A stretch of DNA of 10,589 bases from Stramenopiles sp. TOSAG23-6. Lineage: Eukaryota; Sar. Under the pieces are notes generated by a model. The model was not told where the DNA came from and did no database searches. It was given only the letters and a program-made list of their open reading frames with translations. The stretch covers positions 1 through 10,589 of the forward strand of contig LT636304.1 in the NCBI GenBank assembly GCA_900128565.1, in the 5' to 3' direction. Position 1 is the stretch's first letter. Each line of letters starts with the position of its first letter. The translations under genes were made by a program, and so were the position numbers. Positions 1 through 7,649 of this stretch are shown piece by piece.

Positions 1-60
1 TTAGGTACAAAATTTCGTACGAAAAAAAAATCGATTTTTTTGTTAAAAAAAAAAACATAC
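1..60 (-). repeat. Introner-type intron 5 of gene 1 (partial)
   Basis: The 5' part of a family intron: sense start GTATGTTTTT at 60 after exon ...GCTTTAT, then a T-rich stretch, an ATCGAT patch, and the central motif (TTCGTACGAA then GTACCTAA) running off the window at position 1. Upstream dinucleotide is AT. Phase 1. The 3' end is not visible. Confidence 0.85.
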
Positions 61-1387
61 ATAAAGCTTTAAAGCCAAAACTACTCTTTGTTTGGAGCAT
101 TCCTACAACTTTTTTTGCAGCCTTTTTCTTCTGCCGTTTTTTAATTTGATACCACACGAAATATACACATATAGTTATAAATGCAATTGTAAGTTCAGAC
201 CAGAAAAACATTGATGTATAATACAACCAAGGTGTGTTATCAATGCACACAAGAGCTTGAACATGCGTATTGGAAAAATATTTCAAAAAAAAATCGTTAG
301 GTACAAAATTTCGTAAGAAAAAAAAACGCGAATTTGAAAAAAATAAAACATACATGGACAGAGACTAAACCCCATAGAAAAGCTACAACTAATAACAGTC
401 CAAAAAAAATATAAAATGCAATTAAACCTCGAAGTGTTCGCATGTATTGTGAAAAATATATTTTTTTACTAAAGTTGTTTTGTTAGGTACAAAATTTCAT
501 AGTAAAAAAACAAAAAAAAATTCGAAATTTTGAAAACGTACATTCGACAACAATTACACGCTCCTGGGCCAATAAAAATACAGCATAAGAAAAAAAGATA
601 CATGTATGATGTATTGTGAACAAATATTTATTTTAGTAAAAATATTTTGTGAGTTATAAATATTTCATAGTAAAACGAAAAACAAAAACAAAAACGAAAA
701 AAAAAAAAAAAAAAATGTCACATTCAATTTTGAAAACGTACCTAACGCCCAAATATTAAAAAGAACATAATCGACTAAAAATCCTTGATCGCACTCACCA
801 GGGTTTAGTGAGGCATCAGTAGCTCCTTTATTCCATAAATATTCGTGTACTGTGAAAAAATATTTTTTTTTTGTTTACAAAAATTCGTTAGGTACAAAAT
901 TTTCATGGAAAAAAATATAAATTTGAAATTCATAATGAAAACGTATGTATACAAAGGAGCCCCAGAGAATTGTAAACAATGCTGCATATATTCCAACAAA
1001 TGGTCCTGTAATAATAATGGGTACCCAAGTTTTCATTTTATCTTGGAAAGCTGTCTTCTTTTTCTTTAAGTTATTTAAATCTGTTTGACGTATTGACTCT
1101 TTCGCCTTCAACTTAAGTTCTTCTCTTTGAGCATTCTTTTCTTTCTCTTTATCCATAGTTTCCATTGTTATTGCCAAGCCACCATTATCATCACCGCCCC
1201 ATCCACCGTCATCCCATCCACCTTGATCAGCTTGCGCGTCAGTGTTGTCTGTGGCTAATTCTTCTGTAGCAACAGATGGAGCAATTCCTGCTTCTGCATT
1301 TGCAACTAAAGTGTCCCTTTCGATCTGAGCTTTCCGATCTTGCTCATTTTTGATATTTTGTTTACGTCTATCGCGAAGTGATGGCAT
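1..1387 (-). CDS. Four-helix membrane protein, five repeat introns, 3' end off-window
   Basis: I do not recognise a family. Exons on the minus strand are 1387-947, 844-742, 608-542, 441-354 and 262-61; these join in frame (intron phases 0,1,2,0,1) into at least 300 residues and continue past position 1. Residues 1-120 are hydrophilic: a Lys/Arg/Glu-rich start (MPSLRDRRKQN), a Gly/Trp/Asp-rich stretch (GGWDDGGWGGDDNGG) and a Lys-rich helix. Four hydrophobic segments follow, near residues 121-147, 169-195, 209-233 and 246-272, then a strongly basic tail (IKKRQKKKAAKK) that suggests a cytosolic C-terminal side. Exons 2-5 encode hydrophobic helices only when the introns are removed at their duplicated dinucleotides, which argues that they are real exons. 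Each intron alone would break the frame. Subcellular location and function are unknown. Confidence 0.72.
263..353 (-). repeat. Introner-type intron 4 of gene 1
   Basis: Sense start GTATGTTTTATTTTTTTC at 353; core at 296-319 (one change in the palindrome, TTCTTACGAA). The 3' part reads GAAATATTTTTCCAATAC then GCAT. The host sequence CAT precedes the intron and CAT closes it. Removal joins CAT to GTTCAA in phase 0 and keeps the frame. The intron ends in AT rather than AG, and no shift within the duplication gives an AG. Confidence 0.85.
442..541 (-). repeat. Introner-type intron 3 of gene 1
   Basis: Subfamily B: sense start GTACGTTTTCAAAATTTCG, core at 482-505 with TACTATGAAA in place of the CGTACG palindrome, end ATATTTTTCACAATAC then AT. 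Perfect AT duplication. Joining CGAAT to GCGAACA keeps frame (phase 2) into the third hydrophobic helix. Non-AG 3' end. Confidence 0.85.
609..741 (-). repeat. Introner-type intron 2 of gene 1, diverged copy
   Basis: Sense start GTACGTTTTCAAAATTG at 741, end TTGTTCACAATAC then AT. The core (651-673) is eroded: GTACCTAAC has become TATAACTCAC. A pure T run of about 19 (A run at 697-715 on the plus strand) makes this copy longer than most. The upstream dinucleotide is AG, not AT, so the duplication is imperfect. The 3' boundary is fixed by phase 1 frame continuity into a hydrophobic exon. Confidence 0.75.
845..946 (-). repeat. Introner-type intron 1 of gene 1, ATAC start
   Basis: Sense sequence starts ATACGTTTTCATTATG where relatives have GTACGTTTTC, and ends ATTTTTTCACAGTAC then AC; core at 887-910. 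The AC dinucleotide is present on both sides. Joining ...TTTGTATAC to GAATATTTATGG (phase 0) opens the next exon, whereas using the AG inside CACAG leads to a stop after a few codons. Neither end fits GT-AG. Confidence 0.8.
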
Positions 1388-1764
1388 TGTCTTCTATATG
1401 CTCTAAAAAAATGGTGGATTAGTTTTCAAACAATAACTACAATATAAACACTTAATTTTTACTTCTTTGAGCTTCTGATTGTTGAACGTAAGTGTTACCG
1501 TTGGTTTGACAGTTTCATCCTTTTGGTACGAAATTCTGTACCTAATCTATAAACCAGAAAATGTACTCAAATTCCGATTTCATCTTTTTTCTTCGTTGAC
1601 CGCGACAATACAATAAGAGTCTTCTTCCTCCGAAAAACATTTTTAGTGCATCGGTGTGCATTCTTGATAGTATTATATCGAGAATGTTGTAGCAATATTA
1701 AAGTGCATTACCTATAGTATTGGTTTGCTTTTTGTGGAAATAGTTTTAAGAACAAATTTATAGT
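1388..1764. promoter_or_regulatory. Divergent intergenic region between genes 1 and 2
   Basis: This 377-bp spacer separates two divergently transcribed start codons, so it should hold both 5' UTRs and promoters. No TATA box or other clear element stands out. A degenerate copy of the introner core lies at 1521-1546 in plus orientation, with a GTAAGT at 1488. An in-frame TAA about 18 bases before 1765 supports the gene 2 start. No coding sequence is supported here. Confidence 0.45.
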
Positions 1765-3821
1765 ATGCCCACGACGGAAGACATCGATGGTAATCGAAGC
1801 TCGAATGCGTTTGTTACTCCTGACAAAGAAAGTACTAGAAACATAATGGGGATATCAATAGGACAAAAAAATATGACCCCACCTCGTACACTACATGTAT
1901 CTCCGTTACAGTCGCATTCATCGCGACTATCATCTATTGAAAATATACGCAACGAAAAGAAAAGTCGTCCGTTCTCAGCACCTGCAAAGAATATTCGGTA
2001 CCCATTGTCCTACTCTGCCGCGCGAGCTTGTAGCTTCCGCCACAGTGAAATGCTACATGGCCAATCTTTAAATCCCTTACTTTTTAGTCATCGTGTCAAA
2101 CCGAAGAATATTATAACAACTACACCTATACCATCGAAACGAACAACGTCTCTCACTGCAAGGTCATTTCGGTCAGCAGCTTCATTAGATAAACTATCAC
2201 CGAATCGTCGGTCAGCAAAATTGGATTTCACCCCCAATCATGTTATTAATGATGAATTAATACAATCTGTACAAACATCGAGTGGTGGTTATATCGATAG
2301 TACTTCAGTAGAGCATTTGAAAAGTAATATAGATGAATGGATTGAAGAGGACGTCGTTGCAGTGAAAGACATTACTACCCCAACCCTAATAACCCCAACC
2401 CTAATAACTAAGGAAGTAGTACCAGTATCAAAGATACACCAAAATACAGTGAGACGGCCTCGAAGAAGTCAATCAGAAGGAGATACGGCAGATTTAGTCA
2501 GATTACAAATGCATAGCAGCAATGAAGTCATCCCAAAGTTCATATCATCGAATTCTTCACCAATTGTTCAACAGAAGAATAACCCTAACCCTAATGTCAT
2601 ACGAAACACTACTACGTCGACTCGTTCAAGAGGCCGTCGCAATGCTCTGACCATCAGTTCCAACAAAAATACTGTGGATGATGGATCATTCCATACGCAA
2701 ATAATCAGAAGTGTACAAAAAATAAATAACACAAACGCACTTACACAAACCAGCAGAGGTGTTCTTACATGTATGGTTTATTTTCTTTTCAATTTCAAAT
2801 TTTTTTTTTTTAATAGTAAATTTTGTACCTAACAAATTTTGAGATTTTTACATTGTTTTTTACAATACAGCAGAAACACCGAATGTTAGAAAATATCCAG
2901 TTTTATTACCTACTACTCATGATACGACTCGGAAAAGCCATTCCACAGATCCTGCGAATCGAATTTTTTATGTCATGTACTTTTTTTTAGATGTATTATG
3001 TACCGTACCATTATATTACTATGAAAATTTCATACCTAACAATTCAAAAAAAAAAAAATATTTTTTCACAAGATATGTCTCGAGGTCGATTCTTTGATGC
3101 AGCAAGAACATTGCGTTTAACATCTTCCAGTGTTGAGTTATACAGATCATCATCACATCAATCTTTAGGAGTACGTCGACATGCTTGGCCGTATGCTTGT
3201 CTTGTTGGTCTGGAGCTCTCGCCATCAGATGCATGTATGTTTTTTTTTTTTTTTTTAAAAAAAAATCGAATTTATTTTTTTATAAAAATTTTGTACCTAA
3301 CATTTTTTTTTTTTTTTTGAAATATTTTTCCAAAATCCATTTTATGTTTGGCTGTTGGTCTTACAGCCTATTTTGATAAGTATATAAGAGATTGGGTTCC
3401 TTTTGCAGCAGTTGCTTTTCTTATTGGACATGGGTTAACAACAACAGCACTATCAATTGTTTCATCTGCATCGGAAGGTCTGTATGTTTTTTTTTTTAAT
3501 TTCGAATTTATGAATTTTTTTTCGTACGAAATTTTGTACCTAACAAATTTTTTATGATTTTTTTTTGAAATATTTTTCCAAAATACCTTATTATTGGATT
3601 TGAAAAGTATAGTCAAAAAATGCGCCGATCTTTCCCATTAATATATGAAAAATTAAACCGTCTCAAAGAAGAAAGATTTATACGGACTATGTATGTTTTA
3701 TTTTTTTTTTAACAAAAAAATCGAATTTATGTTTCGTACGAAAGTTTGTACCTAACAAATTTTGATTTGTTTTTGAAATATTTTTCCAAAATACATAGAC
3801 TTTGAGAATGATGGATTTTGA
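1765..3821 (+). CDS. Ser/Arg-rich protein with C-terminal hydrophobic segment, six exons
   Basis: No family recognised. Exons are 1765-2770, 2871-2976, 3077-3234, 3346-3481, 3589-3690 and 3797-3821; together they give 510 residues and a TGA stop. ATG at 1765 is the first Met after an in-frame TAA. Residues 1-400 are low-complexity and rich in Ser, Thr, Arg and Asn (for example SRLSSIENIRNEKKSRPFSA), likely disordered and phosphorylated. Residues 405-433 are mildly hydrophobic, 440-464 form a good membrane-like segment (WVPFAAVAFLIGHGL), and 470-510 are charged. The disordered head joined to a hydrophobic tail suggests membrane anchoring, but this is inference. The exact start of exon 4 has several in-frame options, and the last exon differs (short DFENDGF tail or earlier stop) depending on the 3' splice choice. 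Confidence 0.75.
2377..2406 (+). repeat. Perfect 15-bp tandem duplication in gene 2 coding sequence
   Basis: Two exact copies of ACCCCAACCCTAATA encode TPTLI twice. The unit contains CCCTAA, and a separate CCCTAACCCTAA-like stretch lies at 2581-2594. The length is a multiple of three, so the frame is kept. A simple slippage duplication explains it. Confidence 0.85.
2771..2870 (+). repeat. Introner-type intron 1 of gene 2, canonical GT-AG
   Basis: Starts GTATGGTTTATTTTC after ...CTTACAT and ends TTTTTTACAATACAG before CAGAAACACC. Core at about 2812-2833 (AATAGTAAA then TTTTGTACCTAAC). The dinucleotide after ATAC is AG, so this copy also satisfies the GT-AG rule. Joining is in frame (phase 1). 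The upstream dinucleotide is AT, so the flanking duplication is imperfect. Confidence 0.85.
2977..3076 (+). repeat. Introner-type intron 2 of gene 2
   Basis: Starts GTACTTTTTTTTAG after ...TATGTCAT; core at 3017-3040 (TACTATGAAA then TTTCATACCTAAC); ends ATATTTTTTCACAAGATAT. AT lies on both sides. Joining GTCAT to GTCTCGAGG is in frame (phase 2). Using the CAAG just before gives a frameshift. Confidence 0.82.
3235..3345 (+). repeat. Introner-type intron 3 of gene 2
   Basis: Starts GTATGTTTTT after ...GATGCAT, core ends at 3301 (TTTTGTACCTAAC), and the 3' part reads GAAATATTTTTCCAAAATCC followed by about ten extra bases to TTTTAT before GTTTGGCTG. The ATGT copy on both sides gives an in-frame join (phase 1), but three other in-frame 3' cut points exist within the same ten bases, so the exact end is uncertain. 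Cutting at the first AT after AATCC shifts the frame. Confidence 0.75.
3482..3588 (+). repeat. Introner-type intron 4 of gene 2, CT-flanked
   Basis: Starts GTATGTTTTT after ...GGAAGGTCT, core at 3521-3544 with the intact TTCGTACGAA palindrome, ends TTTTTCCAAAATACCT. The flanking pair is CT instead of AT and is duplicated exactly, which is the clearest sign that the last two bases copy the target. Joining GGTCT to TATTATTGG is in frame (phase 2). The next AG downstream (GAAAAG) would shift frame. Confidence 0.86.
3691..3796 (+). repeat. Introner-type intron 5 of gene 2
   Basis: Starts GTATGTTTTA after ...CGGACTAT, core at 3733-3756, ends TTTTTCCAAAATACAT with an AT duplication. Joining to AGACTTTGAG gives a short final exon with TGA at 3819-3821. 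A canonical alternative ends two bases later at ATAG and stops almost at once; both are possible here because so little coding sequence follows. Confidence 0.82.
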
Positions 3822-3908
3822 ATTTTTGAATCTTTGAATTTTTGATTGACAGATGTATTGCATATAATTTGTTTCCATCGGTTTCCATACACAATTTAAA
3901 TTCCAAGT

Positions 3909-3914
3909 AATAAA
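3909..3914 (+). terminator. Candidate polyadenylation signal for gene 2
   Basis: AATAAA lies 88 bases after the gene 2 stop. Hexamers of this kind are frequent by chance in DNA this AT-rich, so the call rests on position only. Confidence 0.3.
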
Positions 3915-3983
3915 ATCTAAATATATAATATTATATAAAATATTCAAAGTGAACCACTTGAAACAACTAAATTGTTTCGCGTT

Positions 3984-4008
3984 GTTTTACGGTTTTACGG
4001 TTTTACGG
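3984..4008. repeat. GTTTTACG tandem repeat (three units)
   Basis: Three exact 8-bp units of GTTTTACG followed by G, in the intergenic space just 3' of gene 3. Related GTTACGGGGTTTACG sequence follows to about 4033. Simple repeat, no function implied. Confidence 0.85.
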
Positions 4009-4081
4009 AGGGGTTACTGTTACGGGGTTTACGACTCATTGGAAACCTATTGCTTATAAGGTTGTTTTGCTCATTCTTATT

Positions 4082-4594
4082 CTATGATGAACTACGAAGT
4101 TGCCTCCCAACCTTCTCCTTTACTGCCTTTACTAAGGAAATCCGACGCTTTCGATAAAATGGTGAAATTGCTACCTCGTTCATATGATAAAGCCCATAGG
4201 CTATTGGAAACCCATACCTGTTTGATTTATCATCTTGAGTCAAAGGTGTGCGATTATCTAGTAATAGTTTCTCATTAGTGAGATCAGGGATATTATACTT
4301 CCAGAGTCGCGATGTATTTGGTGATCGGGGAGATTTTGGTGTTGGTCGACCCAATTCCTCGTAGATATAGTCTAAATTACCTAAATTATTGTCTAATTTT
4401 AATTTTTCTTGAATAAGTCCATTAAGTATCGCAGTACTTTGTTTTTTATTGTTATCTGGAAAACTCACTACTTTATATGTAGCAGAAGTCTCGGTACCTC
4501 CTCCGGTAACTACTATGAACCTGAGGAGGAAGTACCCCAGGCCTATGCACAGTGCTCCAATTAATAATATTGCATTCGTCACAGGATACGGCAT
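4082..4594 (-). CDS. Small single-pass membrane protein, unknown family
   Basis: An uninterrupted 170-residue reading frame from ATG at 4594 to TAG at 4082. Residues 7-29 form one clear membrane segment (NAILLIGALCIGLGYFLLRF), preceded by only six residues, so it would serve as a signal anchor. The rest is soluble: a Lys/Asn/Asp-rich middle, a Pro/Ser patch (RPTPKSPRSPNTSR) that looks phosphorylatable, a Tyr-rich stretch, and a basic end (RKRRISLVKAVKEKVGRQ). No introner is present. I find no family match by eye. The gene is divergent from the ING gene, with 352 bp between start codons. The overlapping plus-strand frame is shorter and looks like a shadow. Confidence 0.6.
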   Translation of the reverse strand: MPYPVTNAILLIGALCIGLGYFLLRFIVVTGGGTETSATYKVVSFPDNNKKQSTAILNGLIQEKLKLDNNLGNLDYIYEELGRPTPKSPRSPNTSRLWKYNIPDLTNEKLLLDNRTPLTQDDKSNRYGFPIAYGLYHMNEVAISPFYRKRRISLVKAVKEKVGRQLRSSS

Positions 4595-4946
4595 TTAACC
4601 GTAGAGCTCTATATTAATGTGTGAAGAAGCGGACTCTAGCTAGAGAAAAAAAACACAAATTGAAGTCAGCTCGTGCGAGCCAGGCAAGCAAGCTGCAAAA
4701 CCAACCAATGTTTTTTTTTGTCTTTTGTTTTTTTGGCGCATTTGTCATCCGGGTCCGGGTACCCTCAAAAAATTTCGCGACCTAATTTTTTTTTTACCAT
4801 GATGACGTCTCTGCGGGCTAAACGCGGGAAGAAAAGTTAGAGTAAAAAAGCAGCTAGATTCATCTTTGAAGATGACATTGTGTTTTGAAATTCCTTCTGA
4901 ACGGAAATAGGAGCGTCATAGTTGTAGTTAGATATTGTTGAAAGAA
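4595..4946. promoter_or_regulatory. Divergent promoter region with palindromes
   Basis: 352 bp between the minus-strand gene 3 start and the ING start. Visible structures are a perfect 12-bp palindrome CTCTAGCTAGAG (4634-4645), a hairpin-like GCTCGTGCGAGC (4669-4680), a GC-rich CCGGGTCCGGGTACCC patch near 4749-4764, T runs, and a TGACGTC (CREB/ATF-site-like) near 4803. A weak introner-core-like stretch lies at 4766-4795. Transcription-factor use of any of these is unproven. Confidence 0.35.
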
Positions 4947-6023
4947 ATGGCACAAAACGCAACGTATCTAGAGGAGTATCTTGATGATATTTCATCCGTT
5001 CCGAAAGAAATTAAACGTAATTTTAACTTGATGCGTGAGTTGGACCAAAATACTGTCGTTCTCCAGCAAGAAATAGCCACCCTTCGTAGTTGCTATTTGG
5101 AACGAGCGAAATCACGACTAGATGCTCAGAATAATGTAGATACCAACAAAGAAGAATCTTCTGGACGTGGCGGTAAAAAGCTCACTGCTCGAGAAAAAGC
5201 GAAATCTAATAGAAACTCAAAATCAAAAGGAGGGAACGATAAAAAAAGTGGAAAGGACTTGGCGGCTCTTGTACGAGATGAAAAAGCCCTCGAATATATA
5301 CAAAAACAACACCAAAAAGCAATGTCAAATGCAGAAGAAAAAGTGGCGATTGCTGCACAAGCTTATGATCTTGTTGATAGAGCTATTCGTGAACTAGACC
5401 AAAAGTTGCAGAAATTTGAAACCGAGCTTCAACAGGGAAAATATGCTGTTCATAATATAGATGAGAATGATGCAAATAATGAAAATGTGTATGATGGTGA
5501 TGATCAATTACATTCTCCAGCTGGACCACTGAAAGGTCTCAAACGGCCACGACCCGGATCTTCTTGGGAGGATTTGGGTTACGTACAAGTTTTACGTGGT
5601 TTACCAGGATTAGTTCCAAAGCCTGTGACTGTTAGTAGAAAGAGTAGTCTTGCAACTACATCAAGTATTTTAGCCTCAAATGTTAGCGATCGATCGTCTA
5701 TATCTGCAAATGTAAATTTTGTGTCAAATAAAGCAAATGGAATTGTCGCTATACCTGCTCTAAGTAGTTCCGTTGTGGGTGTTCAACCAACTAGATTGGT
5801 TGGAGAAATGCCAATCGACCCGAATGAACCTACCTACTGCTTCTGCAACAGAGTTTCATTTGGTGAAATGGTTGGTTGTGATAATGATGATTGTGAGATT
5901 GAGTGGTTTCATTATGCTTGTGTTGGTTTAACTGAGCAGCCTAAGGGTAAGTGGTACTGTCCTCAATGTGAAGCTATCATGGCAGGGGCAGCTCAGAATA
6001 AGAAAAAAAAAGGAAGAAGGTGA
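4947..6023 (+). CDS. ING-family PHD-finger histone reader
   Basis: ING proteins are subunits of histone acetyltransferase or deacetylase complexes that bind trimethylated H3K4. The start is ATG 4947 ([19 protein letters not shown]), placing the ING N-terminal helical domain at residues 1-50, where it belongs. Residues 60-185 are Lys-rich then coiled-coil-like ([20 protein letters not shown]), and 190-285 look disordered. The PHD finger spans 297-341 with all eight zinc ligands: C298, C300, C311, C316, H322, C325, C338 and C341. Y297, M308 and W320 sit at the spacing of the ING2 methyl-lysine cage (Y215, M226, W238), and D312 matches its acidic partner. The tail KKKKGRR resembles the polybasic end of ING1/2. 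Length 358 residues, intronless. Whether it serves a NuA4/HBO1-type or Sin3-type complex cannot be told. Confidence 0.95.
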   Translation: MAQNATYLEEYLDDISSVPKEIKRNFNLMRELDQNTVVLQQEIATLRSCYLERAKSRLDAQNNVDTNKEESSGRGGKKLTAREKAKSNRNSKSKGGNDKKSGKDLAALVRDEKALEYIQKQHQKAMSNAEEKVAIAAQAYDLVDRAIRELDQKLQKFETELQQGKYAVHNIDENDANNENVYDGDDQLHSPAGPLKGLKRPRPGSSWEDLGYVQVLRGLPGLVPKPVTVSRKSSLATTSSILASNVSDRSSISANVNFVSNKANGIVAIPALSSSVVGVQPTRLVGEMPIDPNEPTYCFCNRVSFGEMVGCDNDDCEIEWFHYACVGLTEQPKGKWYCPQCEAIMAGAAQNKKKKGRR

Positions 6024-6380
6024 TGTTTCTTAAAATCTAATTCTACTAGTATGTAAATTGAGTAATTATATCCATGTATAAATTCTATAAAATTCCCTTT
6101 CAGCGTTTTACTATTACTAATAAATGTAAAATACGTCATGTAGGACTCCTAAATTGATCAATTTTACACATTTTTTTTTCATTTTTTTTCACATTTCGCA
6201 TCATTCTTGTCTTTTTTAGACTCGTAGTAGTCCACGATATAGATTCTGAAATCGAATTCGATATAGCGTAAGCTTCGCGAGTCTCAAAAAAAACTTTCCG
6301 TCTTCCTCCGACTTTTCATTTGCTGGAGCTTTGTGCAATGAATCTCATAAATTGATAAGCATTAGATCATTTCACAAAAA
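6024..6380 (+). promoter_or_regulatory. ING 3' end and YEATS 5' region
   Basis: 357 bp between two genes on the same strand. It contains an AATAAA (6119-6124, 96 bases after the ING stop), a perfect palindrome AAATTGATCAATTT (6151-6164), a pyrimidine tract ending CTTGTCTTTTTTAG (AG at 6218-6219), two CGATATAG copies (6235-6242 and 6259-6266) and a palindrome ATCGAATTCGAT (6251-6262). The pyrimidine-AG could be a 3' splice or trans-splice acceptor for the YEATS transcript. No coding sequence is supported. Confidence 0.4.
6119..6124 (+). terminator. Candidate polyadenylation signal for the ING gene
   Basis: AATAAA at a reasonable distance after the TGA stop. Positional evidence only. Confidence 0.3.
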
Positions 6381-7649
6381 ATGCCTGAAAAGCCTAAGCG
6401 TAAGTCACGTGCCAAAACTGTACCAGCAAAAACCAATGCTCAAGAATCCGCGAGCAAGGGTGTTGCTGCAGCTGTTCCTACTTCTGGTAAGCCTGCTGCG
6501 GCTTCCAAAGCTAAAGTAGGTAGTTCAAAGGCAGTTGCACCCTCAAAAACAGCGCAAAAGAAAAAGAAACCAAAGAAGGCTACTAAAAAGGGTGCTGCCG
6601 GGGGAAATCGTACGGCTATACAGCAGCGTCGCGCCCTTCGGGATCGTGTTCAACAACGTCGTAAGGCTGACGCCTTAAACACTGAAGATACAACAGACGA
6701 GGAGTCCTTAAACTCAGACGCTTCTATCGAGGAAGAGAATGAAGAAATTATTGCTGAATGTGAAAGACATAGAGAAAGCGTCGTAGACGCTGCCGAAAAT
6801 ATGAGAACTATGATTGCTAGTGACATTGCAAGTTTTGCTGGGGAAGTTCCTCAAATTCTAGAAGAGACAGTTTTGGCAAGTAGCGGCAACGTAACAACAA
6901 CAGACAAATGTCGCAAGAGAGCTCGAGTTTCTGGTGCAATTGCACAACCGTTTGTATATGGTACGATTGCGTGGTGGTTAGGACGAAAACAAGATGATAG
7001 TGCCTCTCATAAATGGACTGTTTACGTGCGGGGTGTAGACTGTGAAGATTTATCATATTTAATTAAAAAGGTTGTTTTTCAACTCCATCCATCATTTGCA
7101 CAAAGCCGTCGTGTACTCACAGAGCCTCCGTTCGAAGTAATGGAAGCAGGTTGGGGTGAATTTGAAATTAAGATTACTCTTCATTTTCAAGACAATGACG
7201 AGAAACCACTGGAAATATTCAAATTATTACGTTTATATCCTCCTAGTGAAACTGGAAACCGACAACCTTCGACAAAAAAACCGGTTGTTGAAGAGTTTTA
7301 CGATGAGATTATCTTCAATTCTCCGAGTCCGGCGTTTACCCAAAAGTTACTGAGAGGCCCAGAAGGTTCTAAAAGAGCGAAATTATACGATGAAGCGACT
7401 AGTCTGAGAGAAAATGGTAAGTTACGTGAAAAAGACAAAGAGACTCAATCTAGCGAAGGGTCTAGTGAGGAAAATAAAGATGGTAGTTCATTAGAAAATA
7501 TATCTAACAAGAAGAGGCATCAACTAGCGGATTTATTTTGTACATTTGATGAAAATGAAGACATCGCAGCTATCGCAGCTGCACAGAATTATGTCTCTCA
7601 AGAAATGAAAAAAATGGTTCGACAATTGTCTCAGAGAGACGAAAGTTGA
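6381..7649 (+). CDS. YEATS-domain protein (GAS41/Yaf9-like) with basic N-terminal extension
   Basis: YEATS domains read acylated lysines on histones; the GAS41/Yaf9 type serves SWR1/SRCAP and NuA4/TIP60 complexes. The YEATS domain lies at about residues 187-310: QPFVYGTIAWWLG, HKWTVYVRG, VVFQLHPSF, EAGWGEFEIKITLHF and EEFYDEIIF all match GAS41 in order. H210 and W258 fall where GAS41 has acyl-lysine pocket residues (by motif alignment). Residues 1-75 are Ala/Lys/Pro-rich and histone-H1-tail-like, 75-95 Arg/Gln-rich (IQQRRALRDRVQQRRK), and 100-125 acidic. The C-terminal 100 residues are polar and end in a helix that may correspond to the family's coiled coil. At 422 residues it is nearly twice GAS41, mostly from the N-terminal extension. 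Intronless. A first ATG upstream (6338) is out of frame. Confidence 0.93.
   Translation: MPEKPKRKSRAKTVPAKTNAQESASKGVAAAVPTSGKPAAASKAKVGSSKAVAPSKTAQKKKKPKKATKKGAAGGNRTAIQQRRALRDRVQQRRKADALNTEDTTDEESLNSDASIEEENEEIIAECERHRESVVDAAENMRTMIASDIASFAGEVPQILEETVLASSGNVTTTDKCRKRARVSGAIAQPFVYGTIAWWLGRKQDDSASHKWTVYVRGVDCEDLSYLIKKVVFQLHPSFAQSRRVLTEPPFEVMEAGWGEFEIKITLHFQDNDEKPLEIFKLLRLYPPSETGNRQPSTKKPVVEEFYDEIIFNSPSPAFTQKLLRGPEGSKRAKLYDEATSLRENGKLREKDKETQSSEGSSEENKDGSSLENISNKKRHQLADLFCTFDENEDIAAIAAAQNYVSQEMKKMVRQLSQRDES

Larger units (their letters stand above)
3822..4081. other. Convergent 3' intergenic region
   Basis: 260 bp between the stops of gene 2 (plus) and gene 3 (minus). It begins with near-direct repeats of TTTGAATTTTTGA (3816-3845), has an AATAAA at 3909-3914, and holds the 8-bp tandem repeat listed separately. 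No coding sequence is supported. Confidence 0.5.

Noticed and set aside
875-940. C-terminal extension of gene 1 exon 1 (FHYEFQIYIFFHENFVPNEFL)
   Set aside because: This is translation of the introner; similar VPNEF/VPNIF strings appear in all read-through frames because they translate the core motif.
845-946. U12-type AT-AC intron
   Set aside because: Lacks the ATATCCTT 5' site and TCCTTAAC-type branch site, and is clearly a member of the repeat family.
1-1387. Pseudogene broken by frameshifts and stops
   Set aside because: Every interruption coincides with a family element, and removing the elements restores one hydrophobic reading frame through five exons.
2991-3320. Separate small gene starting MYYVPYHYITMK on the plus strand
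   Set aside because: It runs through intron sequence at both ends (Phe and Lys runs from T and A tracts); only its middle part is exon 3 of gene 2.
4084-4278. Plus-strand 64-residue frame opposite gene 3
   Set aside because: Shorter than the minus-strand frame, with no domain or membrane signal; the antisense frame has a sensible membrane anchor and length.
4935-4946. TTG start of the ING gene
   Set aside because: The ATG at 4947 is in frame four codons later and gives the standard ING start region; non-ATG initiation is not needed.
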